Shown here in pieces: positions 1 through 10,800 of a stretch of DNA of 64,000 nucleotides (positions are counted from its first letter, which is position 1; each line of letters opens with the position of its first letter). A program made the translations under genes and the position numbers. The DNA comes from Nigrospora sphaerica. Lineage: Eukaryota; Ascomycota; Sordariomycetes; Amphisphaeriales; Apiosporaceae. Location of the stretch: assembly GCA_018287875.1 (NCBI GenBank), contig JAGVVL010000013.1, positions 4,154,001-4,218,000 on the forward strand, written 5' to 3'. The notes beneath the pieces are model-generated. The model worked only from the letters and a program-made list of their open reading frames with translations. It had not been told where the DNA came from and made no database searches.

Positions 1-56
1 TTATTACTCGATACTAAATAATAAACTCAAAGCTTTTATTAGCTAAATCGCGCTCG
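1..56. other. AT-rich stretch, nothing recognised
   Basis: This is AT-rich sequence left of the 290-bp repeat. No reading frame or repeat match elsewhere in the window was seen. Confidence 0.3.
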
Positions 57-350
57 GTATTAGAACAGACAAACACTAGGTGTAGTGCCTGGTGGAAAGA
101 CGCGGTCGTGAGGTCGATCCCTAATAATGTGATAGACATGCCCTCGATTTAGGACGTGCAAGTCCTTGATCAAGTGTACATCTATCACCCAAGTAAAAGT
201 GAGGTCCAACTAGGACAATAACTGGGACAAAAACGGTTATTGAGTGATGGTCTCAAAAGATAAAAGAAGTGAACATGTTTTGTTGTGTCTTGTCTCTACG
301 GTGGAAGCTGGACGGCTACTTATAGGTCTGCAAGTCCTTGATCGATTCTG
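57..350. repeat. Dispersed ~290-bp repeat, copy 1 (LTR-like)
   Basis: This stretch is nearly identical to 54069-54354, where the same sequence lies at the 3' end of Gypsy-4. The copy starts TATTAGAACAG, which could be a RIPed TGTTAGAACAG LTR start. Homology fades after the shared CAAGTCCTTGATC near 345. A solo LTR of the Gypsy-4 family is the simplest reading. Just inside the start there are also tRNA-like A-box and B-box-like strings (near 83-95 and 112-122), so a SINE-like origin is a weaker alternative. No clear target-site duplication was found. Confidence 0.6.
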
Positions 351-723
351 GCATTGACGGGTACTGCACCTAATTACTGCCAAAATCTCGAGATATAAAG
401 CCTTACGCCACTTCTCCTAATATAGACGGTGGATTAATTAAACAAACAGGTAACAGAGATTCTAGCCCTATTATATAGAGCGTTAAAATATTTGAGAAGC
501 AGTTAATTTACAACGGTTATAATGCGCTATAGTAAATCAACGCTTATTAAGAAGCGAGAGACGCGCTCTAACGAGTAAAACAACACTATTAAAGAGATTA
601 GAGTGACTTGAAAGAACGAAGACACTTCTTTACAGTTATATAGAAAGAATAGCGAGAATATTAGGAAAGGTGAATCAACTCTATTTAGTTTATTTAAGAC
701 CTATATAAGGTCGTCTAATAATA
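351..723. other. AT-rich decayed sequence, possibly 5' part of LINE-A
   Basis: This stretch is heavily AT-biased with many stops in all frames. It continues into the LINE-A frame across the LTR at 724-1318, because that LTR has a target duplication and so simply interrupts older sequence. No protein motif could be read here, so assignment to LINE-A is inferred from position only. Confidence 0.3.
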
Positions 724-1318
724 TATTGCAGGTATAAAACTCATTATATACCATTCTCTGTTACTACGGACTAAGCTATGCACTTAACGGAAAGCTAGTC
801 TTTTGACCAAGCCTATCCTAAAGCTTGAGCCAGCCTACTCTGAAGCACGGGCCAGCTTACCCGTAAGCATGGCCTGCCTTACCCGCAAGCGTGGCGTACG
901 CTATCCGAAAGCTTCTACGAGTTTTCACGAGTTTCACGAGTTTCTACAAGTTTCTACATGGCTCTCTAAAGCCTCCACAAGCCCCCATAAGGCTTTATGA
1001 ACCTCTATAAGGTTCTATATGCTTTTAAGCCACATAATCACTTACGCAATCACTTACGCGTCCTTCTTTTTGTATTACTAAGAGGATAAGGGTTTAACAG
1101 GTATAAGTAAGGGCTGAATCTCCTCTCTCTGTATATTTAGTCTATCTTTAAGCAAGTAAGTAAGTAAGTAAGCAAGCATACGAAATACACTCTCGTTTCT
1201 TTTAAAGAGAAGTTCCTTATTCTTCTGTATATCTTTACTTATAAGAAACAATCTCTGATATTAAAAGAGTCTTCATAAAGAGTTGCTTTCTCCTTTGATC
1301 AAACCACTACTTTTAATA
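724..1318 (+). repeat. Solo LTR, Copia-1 family (copy A)
   Basis: It is homologous over its whole length to the Copia-1 LTRs at 35873-36438 and 41193-41759, in the opposite orientation to those. The ends are TATTGCAGG and TTAATA, which are RIPed forms of TGTTGCAGG and CCAACA. Flanking 5-mers are TAATA (719-723) and TGATA (1319-1323), a target duplication with one TG-to-TA change. It carries an expanded AAGC/AAGT tetranucleotide tract. There is no internal retrotransposon sequence, so this is a solo LTR formed by LTR-LTR recombination. Confidence 0.85.
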
Positions 1319-1648
1319 TGATATAAACTATAGCCCATCTTATAGGCACTTTCTTTAGTTATCGGGGATAAGACGATTGAAGGTACGGAAGAGAAGGCAC
1401 ACGCCTTATATAAGGCCCTTTTAAAGCTATTCACGGACGCTAAAGACTTTGAGGACAACCCTCTTAAGATCTCGACGGTACTACGGCGCATCCTAGCTTA
1501 GAGCACTCACATATTTAAGGAGGAGCTAATAGCTACTATAATCGTAGTGAAGAGCACTTTGCTTAAGACCGATAGAATGTTAGTACGGCTGCTAAAAGCG
1601 TGCTAAGAGGCTATTTAAGAACCCGTATAGTCCCTCTTTTAAGCCTAC
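1319..1648 (+). pseudogene. LINE-A ORF2 fragment, linker before reverse transcriptase
   Basis: One frame reads a run ending in a motif of the type STLLKTDRMLVRLLKAC, which matches the conserved segment of fungal LINE ORF2 just before the RT fingers (family consensus S-T-x-P-G-x-D-x-x-x-x-x-L-L-K-A-C). Several TAG/TAA codons interrupt it at Gln/Trp positions. It breaks at the LTR at 1649 and resumes at 2437 in the same protein context (C-L-R-I-G-Y-H). Confidence 0.7.
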
Positions 1649-2436
1649 TATTACGGACCAACGGCAGGACCAACGCCCAACACAGGCCGCCTTACCCCTT
1701 ATAGCCAGCGCTTGCACAACCCTGCATAAAGTAAGGGAGGAATGTACCGCCACCCTGTCAGAGTGTAAGGATCCGAAGGAATCACAATGGCACCGTCAGG
1801 TATAGGGTAGCGAAGGGCAGGCTCCATTCCACTGCAAGACTGATTCTTGCAGAATCCAAGTTCAGGTCGGGCGCCAGCAGTGCGCCCGCTCCTCGCTAGT
1901 AGGCTGCCGGTGGGTCTGTACCGCAGGTCAGGTGACCAGCCTGCGGATGCACCTCTCCAGCGCCTCCTCCCTTACACAGAGCCTCAGTCCGGCCACAGGT
2001 CACGCGACCGATCACAAGTGGGGCAGGGTGATCGCATAGCTTGGCAACCGTGATCCGCATGGGGATCACGCAAGCCACAAAGGTGATCACCCCAGAAGCC
2101 CAAGGTGATCCAGGTTATTAATAAGGGAATGACTTAATATATAAGTTAAAAGAATTTCCTATATAGACAGTTATTACCTTAGTAATCAATTTAAGTATCT
2201 ATCTTACCTATAGATAGAACTATTTATTTATTTATTATATTATTCTTATGCCTAGCGATCTTTCTAGGCCGAGTAACCTCTTAATAGCCTATTGTGAAGT
2301 TCAGATCAATTACCTAGTTAAGCACCCTCAGTTATTCAGTTACCTAGCAACCGGTGTTTAAGTTAAATAAACGCTCTCTATCTCTGATTGTACAAACCCT
2401 ATATCACGCAGTACTTAGGTATAACGCTTTGTTACA
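1649..2436 (-). repeat. Solo LTR of family H, with nested 213-bp insertion
   Basis: It is homologous, in inverted orientation, to 53234-53753. In the minus direction it begins TGTAACAAAGCG and ends CCGTAATA (RIPed GTAACA). Flanks are CCTAC (1644-1648) and CCTAT (2437-2441), a 5-bp target duplication with one C-to-T change, inside LINE-A. It is 788 bp long rather than about 520 bp because of the insertion at 1764-1976. Orientation is defined only relative to the second copy, since no internal coding region is attached. Confidence 0.8.
1764..1976. mobile_element. 213-bp nested insertion with TG...CA ends and CAGAG target duplication
   Basis: The insertion interrupts the family-H LTR and is absent from the second copy at 53234-53753, which has a single CAGAG at the matching point. 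The ends are TGTAAGG and CCTTACA (perfect 7-bp inverted repeats). The flanks are CAGAG at 1759-1763 and 1977-1981. Internal sequence is GC-rich and lacks the TA bias around it. The 5-bp duplication and TG/CA ends fit a very short solo LTR; a MITE is the alternative. There is no coding capacity. Confidence 0.75.
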
Positions 2437-4087
2437 CCTATCTACGGATCGGTTACCACCTACGCCTATTTTGTATAGCTAAAGTCGTGATGCTTCGGAA
2501 GCCGAATAAGAAAGACCTCTTAAACCCCCGCTTTTAATAACTGATCGCGCTTTTCTCTTACCTCGGAAAAGGCGTTAAAAGACTTGTAGTTAAATAAATA
2601 GCGAACACAATGCTCTTATATAAGTGGTTAGCCTATAATAAGCCGGCGCCTTACCAATATAAGAAGCCTTAAACCTCCTTACCTTCTTAATACACAAGAT
2701 CGAGCATTCCTTAAAAAATAAAGGTATAACCTTAATTCTCACTATAGATATAAAAGGCGTATTTAACGCTACCTTTAAAAGGCGGCTTATACTTTATATA
2801 AGGTAATAGGGTTAAATAACCTAATTTATTATATTTATTAGCTTCTTTATAAAAGAGGGATAAGTATAGATCTAACTCGACGACGTTATAATAAAGCCAT
2901 AGATAATCTAATGCAGCCTATTATAAGGGTCTTTTACCTCTCTTATTCTTTTCTTTTTATATATTACAGATATCCTACTCGAGGATATAAGACATCGTTC
3001 TAAGTATGCAGACGATATATACTTTTACCGAGCTAATAATTCCTTACATAACAATATACAATAGCTAACAAAGGACTTAAACGATGTCCTTTCCTAAGGT
3101 AAGAGAAATAAAGTTACTGTTAACTTAAATAAAAGCAAGCTGCTTTGTTTTATTTATATAAAGAACTTAAGGAAACTTCTTAACGTGATAGCACGGGACT
3201 ATAAGCTAACTATAAACGCCTTAGCCTAGCGTATATAATGGGTTAGCGTTCAATTCGACTCGAAGCTTTAATTCACGAAGTATATGAAGAGGAAATCAGT
3301 ATAAGTGCGAAAAGTCCTATGACACCTTCAGACTTTAGCTAACACTTAGTAAGGCCCTTTGCCAAGAGCCCTTTAAAAGGCCATCTTTACTTGCGTTCTC
3401 CTTATCCTTATATACAGGGCCAAGGTATAGTACGAGATGCACGAAGATAAAAAGTTTATTAGCTAATAACATAATACGCAGGCGCAGTCCTAATAAGAGG
3501 CACATATAAACGAAATATACAGGGTTCTAAAGTAGGCTATACGGGCTGTTATGCCTATATAGAAGATAACACCGATAGTCACGCTATATAGGGATGTAGA
3601 TGTCTTAACGGCGCGAATCGTATTAAAAGCGCCGTTTTATTACTTTGGATAACGGCTTTAGTTAATAGACAATAGCTATATGCTAACAGCGTGGACGGCG
3701 CGGCGGCCTTATCTATTAGACCGCGGCTACAGCTCTTTCTAGCTCACGCGAACTGGGCTTTAAAGAGCAGCCAGACTCTTACCTATTATCTCAAGGCCAC
3801 AGTACCTCTTAAAAGGTTACACGTTTAAACCGGACCCTTAGAAAGATAAGAAAACAGCAGCGAAGGAGTTTATAGCATGGCAATTAAAGCTTCCCAACAC
3901 CCATCCCATCGTCTTCTTAAACGAGTCGAAAGGATTAAATAAGGCAGTTAACTAAGGTTTTGTGATCTATAAAAACGGTTAAAAATAAAATAAGGAAAAG
4001 GCCGACTAAACTTAGCGGAAGTCTTTAAGGAAGAGGCTATAGGAGTATAGTAAGGTCTACGTTAAGCTTACTAAACTAACTTGGGTG
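2437..4087 (+). pseudogene. LINE-A ORF2 fragment, reverse transcriptase and start of RNase H
   Basis: RT blocks can be read in order. These are the W-R-P-I-A-L-L-type block (degraded, near 2530-2560), TIDIKGVFNA near 2745-2765 (family L-D-I-Q-G-A-F-D), a degraded LPQGS block with LILFFLYITDI near 2935-2990, and the catalytic YADDIYF near 3005-3030. A later run FLNESKGLNKAVN near 3910-3950 and GFVIYKNG resembles the LINE RNase H domain. Stops are frequent, and Lys/Asn/Ile enrichment reflects AT-directed mutation. The catalytic Y-A-D-D is still visible although the ORF is destroyed. The segment is cut at 4087 by Gypsy-1a. Confidence 0.8.
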
Positions 4088-4298
4088 TGTCGCAGTTCAA
4101 GGAACGAAGAATCTGTTGATGGCCGAGGGTTATTGAGATGCGAAAACTACAGGTGAAGAGGAAAAGAAGAGGAGGAACAGGCTCCTCTCAGTCACTGTTT
4201 GGTAGGAATATATCTAGCCAGCGGCGGTACGTACCGCCAGGCAGCGGTAAGTCGTCCATACGTTGTTATGCGCTTTACCTATGCATCATACCGTAATA
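4088..4298 (-). repeat. Gypsy-1a 3' LTR
   Basis: The 211-bp LTR starts TGTCGCAGTTC and ends CCGTAATA. It matches the right LTR with mainly transition differences. It contains a perfect 16-bp palindrome GGCGGTACGTACCGCC at 4223-4238. The minus-strand polypurine tract lies at 4299-4312. Confidence 0.85.
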
Positions 4299-4419
4299 TT
4301 ACCCCCCCTTAAGAAATGAAACTTGTCCGCAAGTTTCGGTCACTTCTTCTGGGCAATTCTCTTTCTTGTTCGGTTCGTCGAAGCCGGAGAGTTGTCGTCG
4401 GCGTGAGGTGGGTCGATCT

Positions 4420-4690
4420 TGTCGTTAGCTGCGGCGTCAAGCCACGAAGCCAGTCGCTTCGGCGGTCCTGCGTTATCTGGATACTCCTCGTGGTATTCCT
4501 GGAGAAGTGTGGCGCTGTTCTTAAATGACTCTGCGTTATACTATGTTACGTCCGGGTCCCAACCCTTCCAGCGCACCTAGTATTGAAGTTTCCTATAGTG
4601 TAGTCGAGAGGACAGCACTCGGTCTACCTCCTATTCTTCGTCCAACGAAGGATCCACAATTTCGCCCTCCGGATTCTCGGCCTGTTGTCC
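4420..4690 (-). pseudogene. Gypsy-1a integrase C-terminal chromodomain
   Basis: Read on the minus strand, this stretch gives a chromodomain with the aromatic and acidic residues expected. Visible pieces are VDRVLSSRLH, VRWKGWDPD, NSATLLQEYHEEYP and the trailing GPPKRL found in fungal chromoviruses. In this family the domain guides integration to heterochromatin by binding methylated H3K9. Stops occur at an expected Trp and at Gln/Tyr-neighbouring positions, which fits RIP. It is the last domain of pol before the 3' LTR. Confidence 0.75.
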
Positions 4691-6399
4691 CGGGAGAGGG
4701 TCGTCTTGGAATCGCCGAAGGCGATCAGCATGAAATACATTCGTGCCCTTCTAGTCTAGCGGCGTGTCAAGTTCGTAGGAGTGTCCTCTTATCCCCTTAA
4801 TAGTGTAACATTGCTGCGTTAAAGGGAACGTTAGGGCGTCGTTAGGTTAGTCCGTTGTCTATATTTATTTAAGGATAACCACCTTATCCCCGACCTTAAA
4901 GTCTAGCTCACGTCGCGACTTATTAGCCTGGTTATATATATAGCGTTAAGATAAGGTAGCCTATTATTATACTGCTTCTATATATTAGTAGAGTGTCTTT
5001 ATAATCTTCTACGTGTCTTATTATCCGAGACGCTCTATTATTGGGAGCTTGCTAATATCTTAGGTCCAGTTAGCTTTGGAATATAGTAGCGGTATAAGGA
5101 AACCATACTCCACTTTATAAGGAGATAGTCCCGTCGAGTCCTAGGGTAAGCTAGCCTAGATAGCGTCTAAAGCTGGAATCACTAACGACCAGTTATCTTA
5201 GAAGTGTGATAAGTAAGGCAGAATCCGTTACTAGATAGCCTAGTTTATATGCTCCACTTGCCCTTGTAACCGGGAGTAGCTAGAGGATCCCAGTTTCTAG
5301 GTAATGCCCAGCAGCTTGGAGACTTTATCGGTGAAGTGAGAGACGAATTGGGGTCCACGGTCGCTCCTAATCTGCTATAGTAGTCTAAAGACACGATATA
5401 GACTATAGTAGTATATCTTAATAACGTCTTTAGCTGTCACTAATCGGGTATAAGGAATACACTAACTCCTCTTACTTAATAAGTAAACTATAATAAGGAG
5501 GTTATTAAACCTCTTTTGATCTTTAAGTATAATCTTAAAGTCCATCTAAATCGACTGCTATAAGCGAAGCGGTATCGGAAACGGATAAAGAAATCCTAGT
5601 GTCTTATCCTAGGGGACTTTAAACGATCAGCACACTTAATAGTTGGCCACGAAACCGTCGACGTCTTTGGATAATCCTAGCCACCAGTACTAGCTCTACA
5701 CTAGCTTATAAAGCTTATTGCGTCCCGGGTACGCAGATGTTAAGCGCGAATAGAAGTCTTTTAAGATATACGTCCTCAGATTGTCTTATTTGGGGACCAC
5801 CAGTTTACCGTTCCTTAGGAGGGTTCCATTAGAGAGGGTCTAGGTAATGCTGTCGGTCGGCTCTAACGTAGTCTTTTCCCGAAACGGCTAAAGAAGGGGG
5901 TCGGTACGGTTAAGTTCGATAACACGATATACCAGTATTAACCTAGAGAGTGGTGGCAGTAGCAGGTCGTCCTCTAAGAGGGCCACCTCACTTAAGGGTT
6001 CCACTATAGAAAGCGCTGGTATATATCCGTATTCGCCCTCCTAGAAGATGGCCAGGTGTTGCATTGCCTTAGTTTTCTCTTTCTATGTTTTTAGATCTTC
6101 CGTTTTCTATAACAAAGCGTCGGCCGCGGTATTCTACGTTCCTGGGCGGTACTTTAACAGGCAGTGGTATTCGGCGAGGAGCTCAGCTTAGTTTGCTTAT
6201 CGTAAGTTAAGATAACGTTTCTAGCTAAAGTATTTTAGCATGTTATAGTCCGTTATAATTGTGAACTATAGACGCTGAAGTCCTATAAGCTTAGCGCGCT
6301 AATACTTAAGAGCTTAAACTATAGCTAACAGTTCTTTATTGTGGATGCTGTAATTAAGCTCCAAACCTTAGAGGGTCTTTAAGTAAAAGGCGACAGGGT

Positions 6400-7400
6400 G
6401 CCAGTTATTAGAAGCGTTATTTTTCTTTTACAATAGGACTCCCGTAATCACTCCGTCGGAAGCATCTGTCTCCACTTATATATCGTTCTTATAGCCGAAA
6501 TATGTAAGGACCGGGACCTCTAGTAGTCGTCGTTTCAAGGTATCGAAAGCTTCCTAGCACTCCTCTATCCATTAAAACGTTAGTAAACCTTGCTTTGTTA
6601 AGTTAATAAGCAGTCGAGCGATCCGCTTATACTCGCGAACGAACTTACAATAGAAATTATAGAAGCCGAGAAATAATTACACTCCTTTAATAGATATCGG
6701 GTCTTCAATCGCAGACAACAGACGTCTTAGCAGGATCCACGGCCACTCCTTTTATAAAGATAATGAAGCTTAAGAACTTCGTTTCCCGAATATAAAATTC
6801 GCACTTGTTAGTGTCGGCTTACAGTCCCGCCATTTAGAGGCGCTGCAGGACCCTCCTTATATAGTCCTTATATTCTTTAACTAAATTCGAAAAATAACAA
6901 TATTGTCTAAGTATACCGAGTAGAAATCATCTAGATAGTCTATTAAGGTGTTATTTATAAAGCGCTAAAAGGTCGCGGGTCCGTTCGTTAATCTAAATAG
7001 GAGTACATTGTATTAAAAGGTGCTATAACAGGTACAGAATACTGTCAACTCTTCTAATCCTGGCGTTATTCGGATCTAGTAGAATACTTATTGGATATCC
7101 AGCTTTATAAAGACCTTTGCTTTAGAAATCCAGGCTATAGTCTCCTCGATTAAGGGAAGTGGGTGTCGGTCTTTATAAGTGATAGAGTTGAGCTTTTTAA
7201 AGTCCACGTAAAGGCGTAGTCCTCTATTCCCTTTAAGCGCGAAAAGGATTAATACCGCCTAAGGCGCTTCACTTAGCTTTATAAATCCCTTTGCTAGGTT
7301 CTTGGTTATGTATTTCCAGTATATCTCCATTTCCTTAAGCGATATCTTCTATAAGCCCGAGTATCCTAGGAGCTCGTCTAGCTTGGCGTTATTATTTAAG
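6400..7400 (-). pseudogene. Gypsy-1a reverse transcriptase / RNase H region
   Basis: On the minus strand the RT palm reads DYLDDFYSVYLDNIVIF near 6940-6880, with the catalytic motif present as YLDN instead of YLDD. Upstream blocks of the fingers (KDG-type and D-F-K-K-L positions) are recognisable near 7300-7150. The RNase H start, with a run ASDGVITGVLL, lies near 6460-6420. The same stretch is present in Gypsy-1c at 20500-21170, which confirms that these are copies of one element. Stops and missense changes make it inactive. Confidence 0.75.
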
Positions 7401-9854
7401 ATGATCTTATAATCGCAGGTATAATACAGTGGCAACTTATTAAACTCGAACTTGCTAAATATATCTAAGTACTCGTGGTATTACTCTAGTACCACTTATA
7501 ATGCTTTTTCGTAAAGAGTGTCCGAGTTTAAGGGTAACATGTCCCCTTATAACGTTTGCTTCTCGAGGATAATCTTGTCTATCACGTGGAGGCTAGTGAC
7601 GTGCCAATCTTAAGGGTTTCGGCGGTAGGACATTTCCATCGCCGGTGCGGAGATAAAAGCAACGTTGATACGTTCTTTAAAACTTCCTGCCGAGCTCCAG
7701 TGTCGGATGAAGGGTCCTTAAGAGTCGCGTTCTATCGGGGACGACGGTAGCCTCGGTGGCGGTGTTGGTAATAGGGGCGGCGCGTCGGTTAGTTTAGCTA
7801 ACGCGCGTTTTATCTTCGCGATGCCTTCGTCGTTTCGTTGTCCTTGCGCACAAGTGGCTATTAGTCGCGTCCAGATTTTCTTATATCGAATTATCGGTGG
7901 CGACTTCTTGCAATCGGTGTTGGTCGTATATAGACCGCGGATAACGGGAGAATCCAGACGTCGTGATCTTCGGCCTGCTAGGCGTCGCTAATCTTCGATG
8001 GCCATCTTTCACTTACGACGTTGGGCGTCTACATCGAAGGTAGGGTTCTATAGAAGCTGTCTAGCCTGGTCTATAGCAATATAATGTTCTATACACTAGG
8101 GGGTCTATTCCTCGGGGAAAAGAAGACGACGGCGACGAATATCTAGCGTCACATCGTGTGCTTCTAACCATTTGCGACCGACTATCACGTCGTGGCGTAT
8201 ATCAAGGACTAGAAAATGGGTTCGGGCGGTAAGACAGCTCTGGATCCAGAAGTGTCCTAGCAAGGTAACGTCCACTAGTTACGATAAGGTACCGTTAAAT
8301 CCGCCGATAGGTTAAGGGTGAAAGTTATAAACAGTGGGGAGGTGTAGGTATTAGAGGAGCCTTTAAGTAAAGGCCACGCTTATAAACAGGTATCCGCTTA
8401 CTCCAGTGTTAACGAGGGCATAGGCGGAGAGAGACGATCTATTATAAGCTATAGTATAAGGGAAGGTAAACGGTCTTACCTTTAAGTACTTACTTAAAAA
8501 ATTAAAGGATCGCTTATCCCACGAGTTCTTAATATCGACGACTTCCCTTAAATCGGAGTCCACTTGTCTAAGGGTATCTAGTTTTCCGAATCCGTGATAT
8601 CTTCGACTTAGTTAAAGTTAGGAATCTCGATCGCAAGACTATCGGCGTTCGAATAAAGATAAGGAGTTCCTATTTACTAGCTAACTAAAGCGTTAATACA
8701 GTTTAAACAGTTAACATTAACTTGCTTCTCTAAGCAGTTGTTAACGTAGTAACCAGGCTTTTCATAATTAAGATAAAGTCGGTTCTTTAAAAGGCGACGG
8801 AGCTTATTAAGACCGTGTTAATAGGCTAGGGCTAAGGTAGTGTAACGCTTCTTTAAAGGTTTGGCAGGATCCGATTAGTCGACAACAGGGATGGGGGTTC
8901 GGTGATTACCGTTATAGTTTCCGTGGTTCGTGCGACATCTAAGGTCGTCACTCTTAGCAGACTAGAGGACCAGTGTAATCTAGGCGGCCTTAGTTGTAAA
9001 CGCGTCGAATCCAATACTGCTCTTAATATAGGAGGAGGCCAGTGCCGTTTGTAACTCCGTCGTAAGCTTTCGGTTAAAGAGGCGCTTTTAATTTATCTTA
9101 ACTTAGCTAGTTTCGCTAGTAAGTTAAAGGAACTTGTTCTTAAAGACTTGGAAATCCATTCTTATAGCTATATAAAGGTTCTCAAATTCCAAAAAGGCAG
9201 CCTTCATTTAATTAGGGTCATAGTACTGTTACTAGAGATACGCTATTAAGGCCTCGTATAACTAGATCGGAGTAGGGTGCGTCTATTAAAGGTAAAGCTA
9301 GAGATTATCGCTGGCCCCTCTATTAAGGCGGCCTTTGATATAGGCCTGCTTAAAGAGGTCTGTGGGGAAACGGGAAGCGTTTACTAGGATCTTGTTCTTA
9401 ACTTGACGGAACTAAGTCTCGAACTTGACGATGTCCTCAGACTTCTGATTGTAGAAAACCGGGGGGTCAGGGAGGCGCTCAGCCTCTAGTCGGGAACCTT
9501 CAGCGGGGGGAACGGGCGGTGGTATGCCTTAGGTACTTCCTGCCGTCTGCTAGATCAAGGCAGCTATCTGCTGTTAGAGATCCTTCATCTGTCTCTCTAG
9601 CTTAAGGCGTCTATAGCGCTCTTAGACGAATCTGGACTCGGTGTCGTCAACGTCGTTGGTGTTATTCGTATCGGCGGAACCCTCACGGGTATTGTCGGGG
9701 TCATCCTTGTGAGTTTCTGTGATCCGGTGGAGGGATCCACCCTGTTTAGCCGGCATCTCAGCGGTATATGTGGGTCGCGCTTATAGCTGCGTACCCGTCG
9801 GAATGTCTGTAGGGTTTGGGATATTGATAGAAGCCTTCCCAGGCGGATAAGGAG

Positions 9855-9864
9855 ACCTGTAATT
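9855..9864 (-). other. Gypsy-1a candidate self-priming primer-binding site
   Basis: The 10 bases directly inside the 5' LTR (one base spacer) read ACCTGTAATT on the plus strand. Inside the LTR at 9926-9935 is AACTACAGGT, its reverse complement apart from one C/T difference. No tRNA 3'-CCA complement is seen here. Self-priming, in which the 5' end of the transcript folds onto the PBS, is established for Tf1/sushi chromoviruses; applying it here is inference. Confidence 0.45.
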
Positions 9865-9865
9865 A

Positions 9866-10081
9866 TGTCACGGTTTAAGGAACGAAGAATCTGTTAATGA
9901 CCTAAGGGTTCTATTGAGATACGAAAACTACAGGTGAAGAGGAAAAGAAGAGGAGGAACAGGCTCCTCTCAGTCACTGTTTAGCAGGAATATATCCAGCC
10001 AGCGGCGGTACGTACCGCCAGGCAGCGGTAAGTCGTCCATGCGTTGCCATGCCTTTGTACCTATGTACCCATACCGTAACA
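9866..10081 (-). repeat. Gypsy-1a 5' LTR
   Basis: The 216-bp LTR starts TGTCACGG and ends CCGTAACA on the plus strand. It carries the palindrome GGCGGTACGTACCGCC at 10004-10019, identical to the other LTR. The flanking target duplication GGGTG is at 10082-10086. Confidence 0.85.
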
Positions 10082-10800
10082 GGGTGCAATAATCTACGTT
10101 TACTTAAACAACACCTTACTTATTTAAGGCCTTATAAAAACGGCACTAAAAAGCTCGTAAGAGGTTTTCCTAGCCTTTGCAGAGCTAACGACTATAACCG
10201 ACATCCGTATTTAATAGGTGCTAAGTTATAAAGAGATCTTAAGGAATAAAGAGGCCAATAAGCTAGCAAAGGAAGAAGTCATACTTTTAACACGCTAGCT
10301 AACTTAAACTACGTGTATAAGGGTAAAGCGACTCCAAAAATAAGTATACAAGAATAATTTATAAAGTGGTAGGAGGAGGCCTTTTAAAGCTATAAGCGCT
10401 ACCGAGAGCTTAAACTTACTAACGCTACCCTTAAGGTGCTTAAAAAGCTAGACCTTATTAAACGGATATTCTATAACTTTTTTACACTCTAATTAGAACA
10501 CAGGGACTTCGACTAGTATTATAAGAAATTTTAATATCTTTAAAACGACTAATATATATAATGAATATTATGAACATTAAAGTATTAAGTTTACTATTAT
10601 AAAATAGAAAGGTAATAAGCTTATTAGTTAAAGTTAAACCCCAAATTGAAAATCTTAAGGGAATATTAATAATAGCTAATACACGACCCGGAGAGGTTCT
10701 AGCTTTTTATAACGCTAACGAAGTATTATAAGGATATATACCTAGTTTTAGTAAGCTATAGAAGTTACTTTATATAAAGTCGCAGCTATTTAGACGGAGA
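10082..10800 (+). pseudogene. LINE-A C-terminal fragment (RNase H end and Cys/His region)
   Basis: The first bases repeat GGGTG and then continue the LINE-A frame broken at 4087. A readable run EEANKLAKEE near 10250-10280 matches the conserved end of the LINE RNase H domain (E-A-D-x-L-A-K). Later pieces, near 10500-10530 and TRPGEVLAFYNANEVL near 10680-10720, match the C-terminal part of fungal LINE ORF2. The stretch is very AT-rich and full of stops. Confidence 0.65.

Larger units (their letters stand above)
4088..10081 (-). mobile_element. Gypsy-1a, complete Ty3/Gypsy chromovirus, RIP-degraded
   Basis: The LTRs are 4088-4298 and 9866-10081. The whole is flanked by GGGTG at 4083-4087 and 10082-10086, and the LINE-A frame resumes after it. 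A polypurine tract (minus strand AAGGGGGGTAA) abuts the left LTR, so that LTR is the 3' one and the element reads on the minus strand. Domains from right to left are gag (about 9800-8650), protease-region HDVIVGRKWLEAHDV (about 8220-8160), reverse transcriptase (about 7400-6500, catalytic YLDN), RNase H, integrase (about 5900-4800) and a C-terminal chromodomain (about 4690-4420). All are broken by stops. Two further partial copies of the family are Gypsy-1b and Gypsy-1c. Confidence 0.9.
1319..10800 (+). mobile_element. LINE-A, Tad/I-like non-LTR retrotransposon relic, interrupted
   Basis: Three segments of one LINE (1319-1648, 2437-4087, 10082-about 10800) read through in order once two nested LTR elements are removed. 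The segments hold the linker before reverse transcriptase, the RT domain, then an RNase H-like domain and a C-terminal region. It is dense with TAG/TAA stops in all segments and cannot be functional. The 5' end is not defined, and the 3' end is placed where readable protein stops near 10800. It differs from LINE-B by carrying an RNase H domain. Confidence 0.75.
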
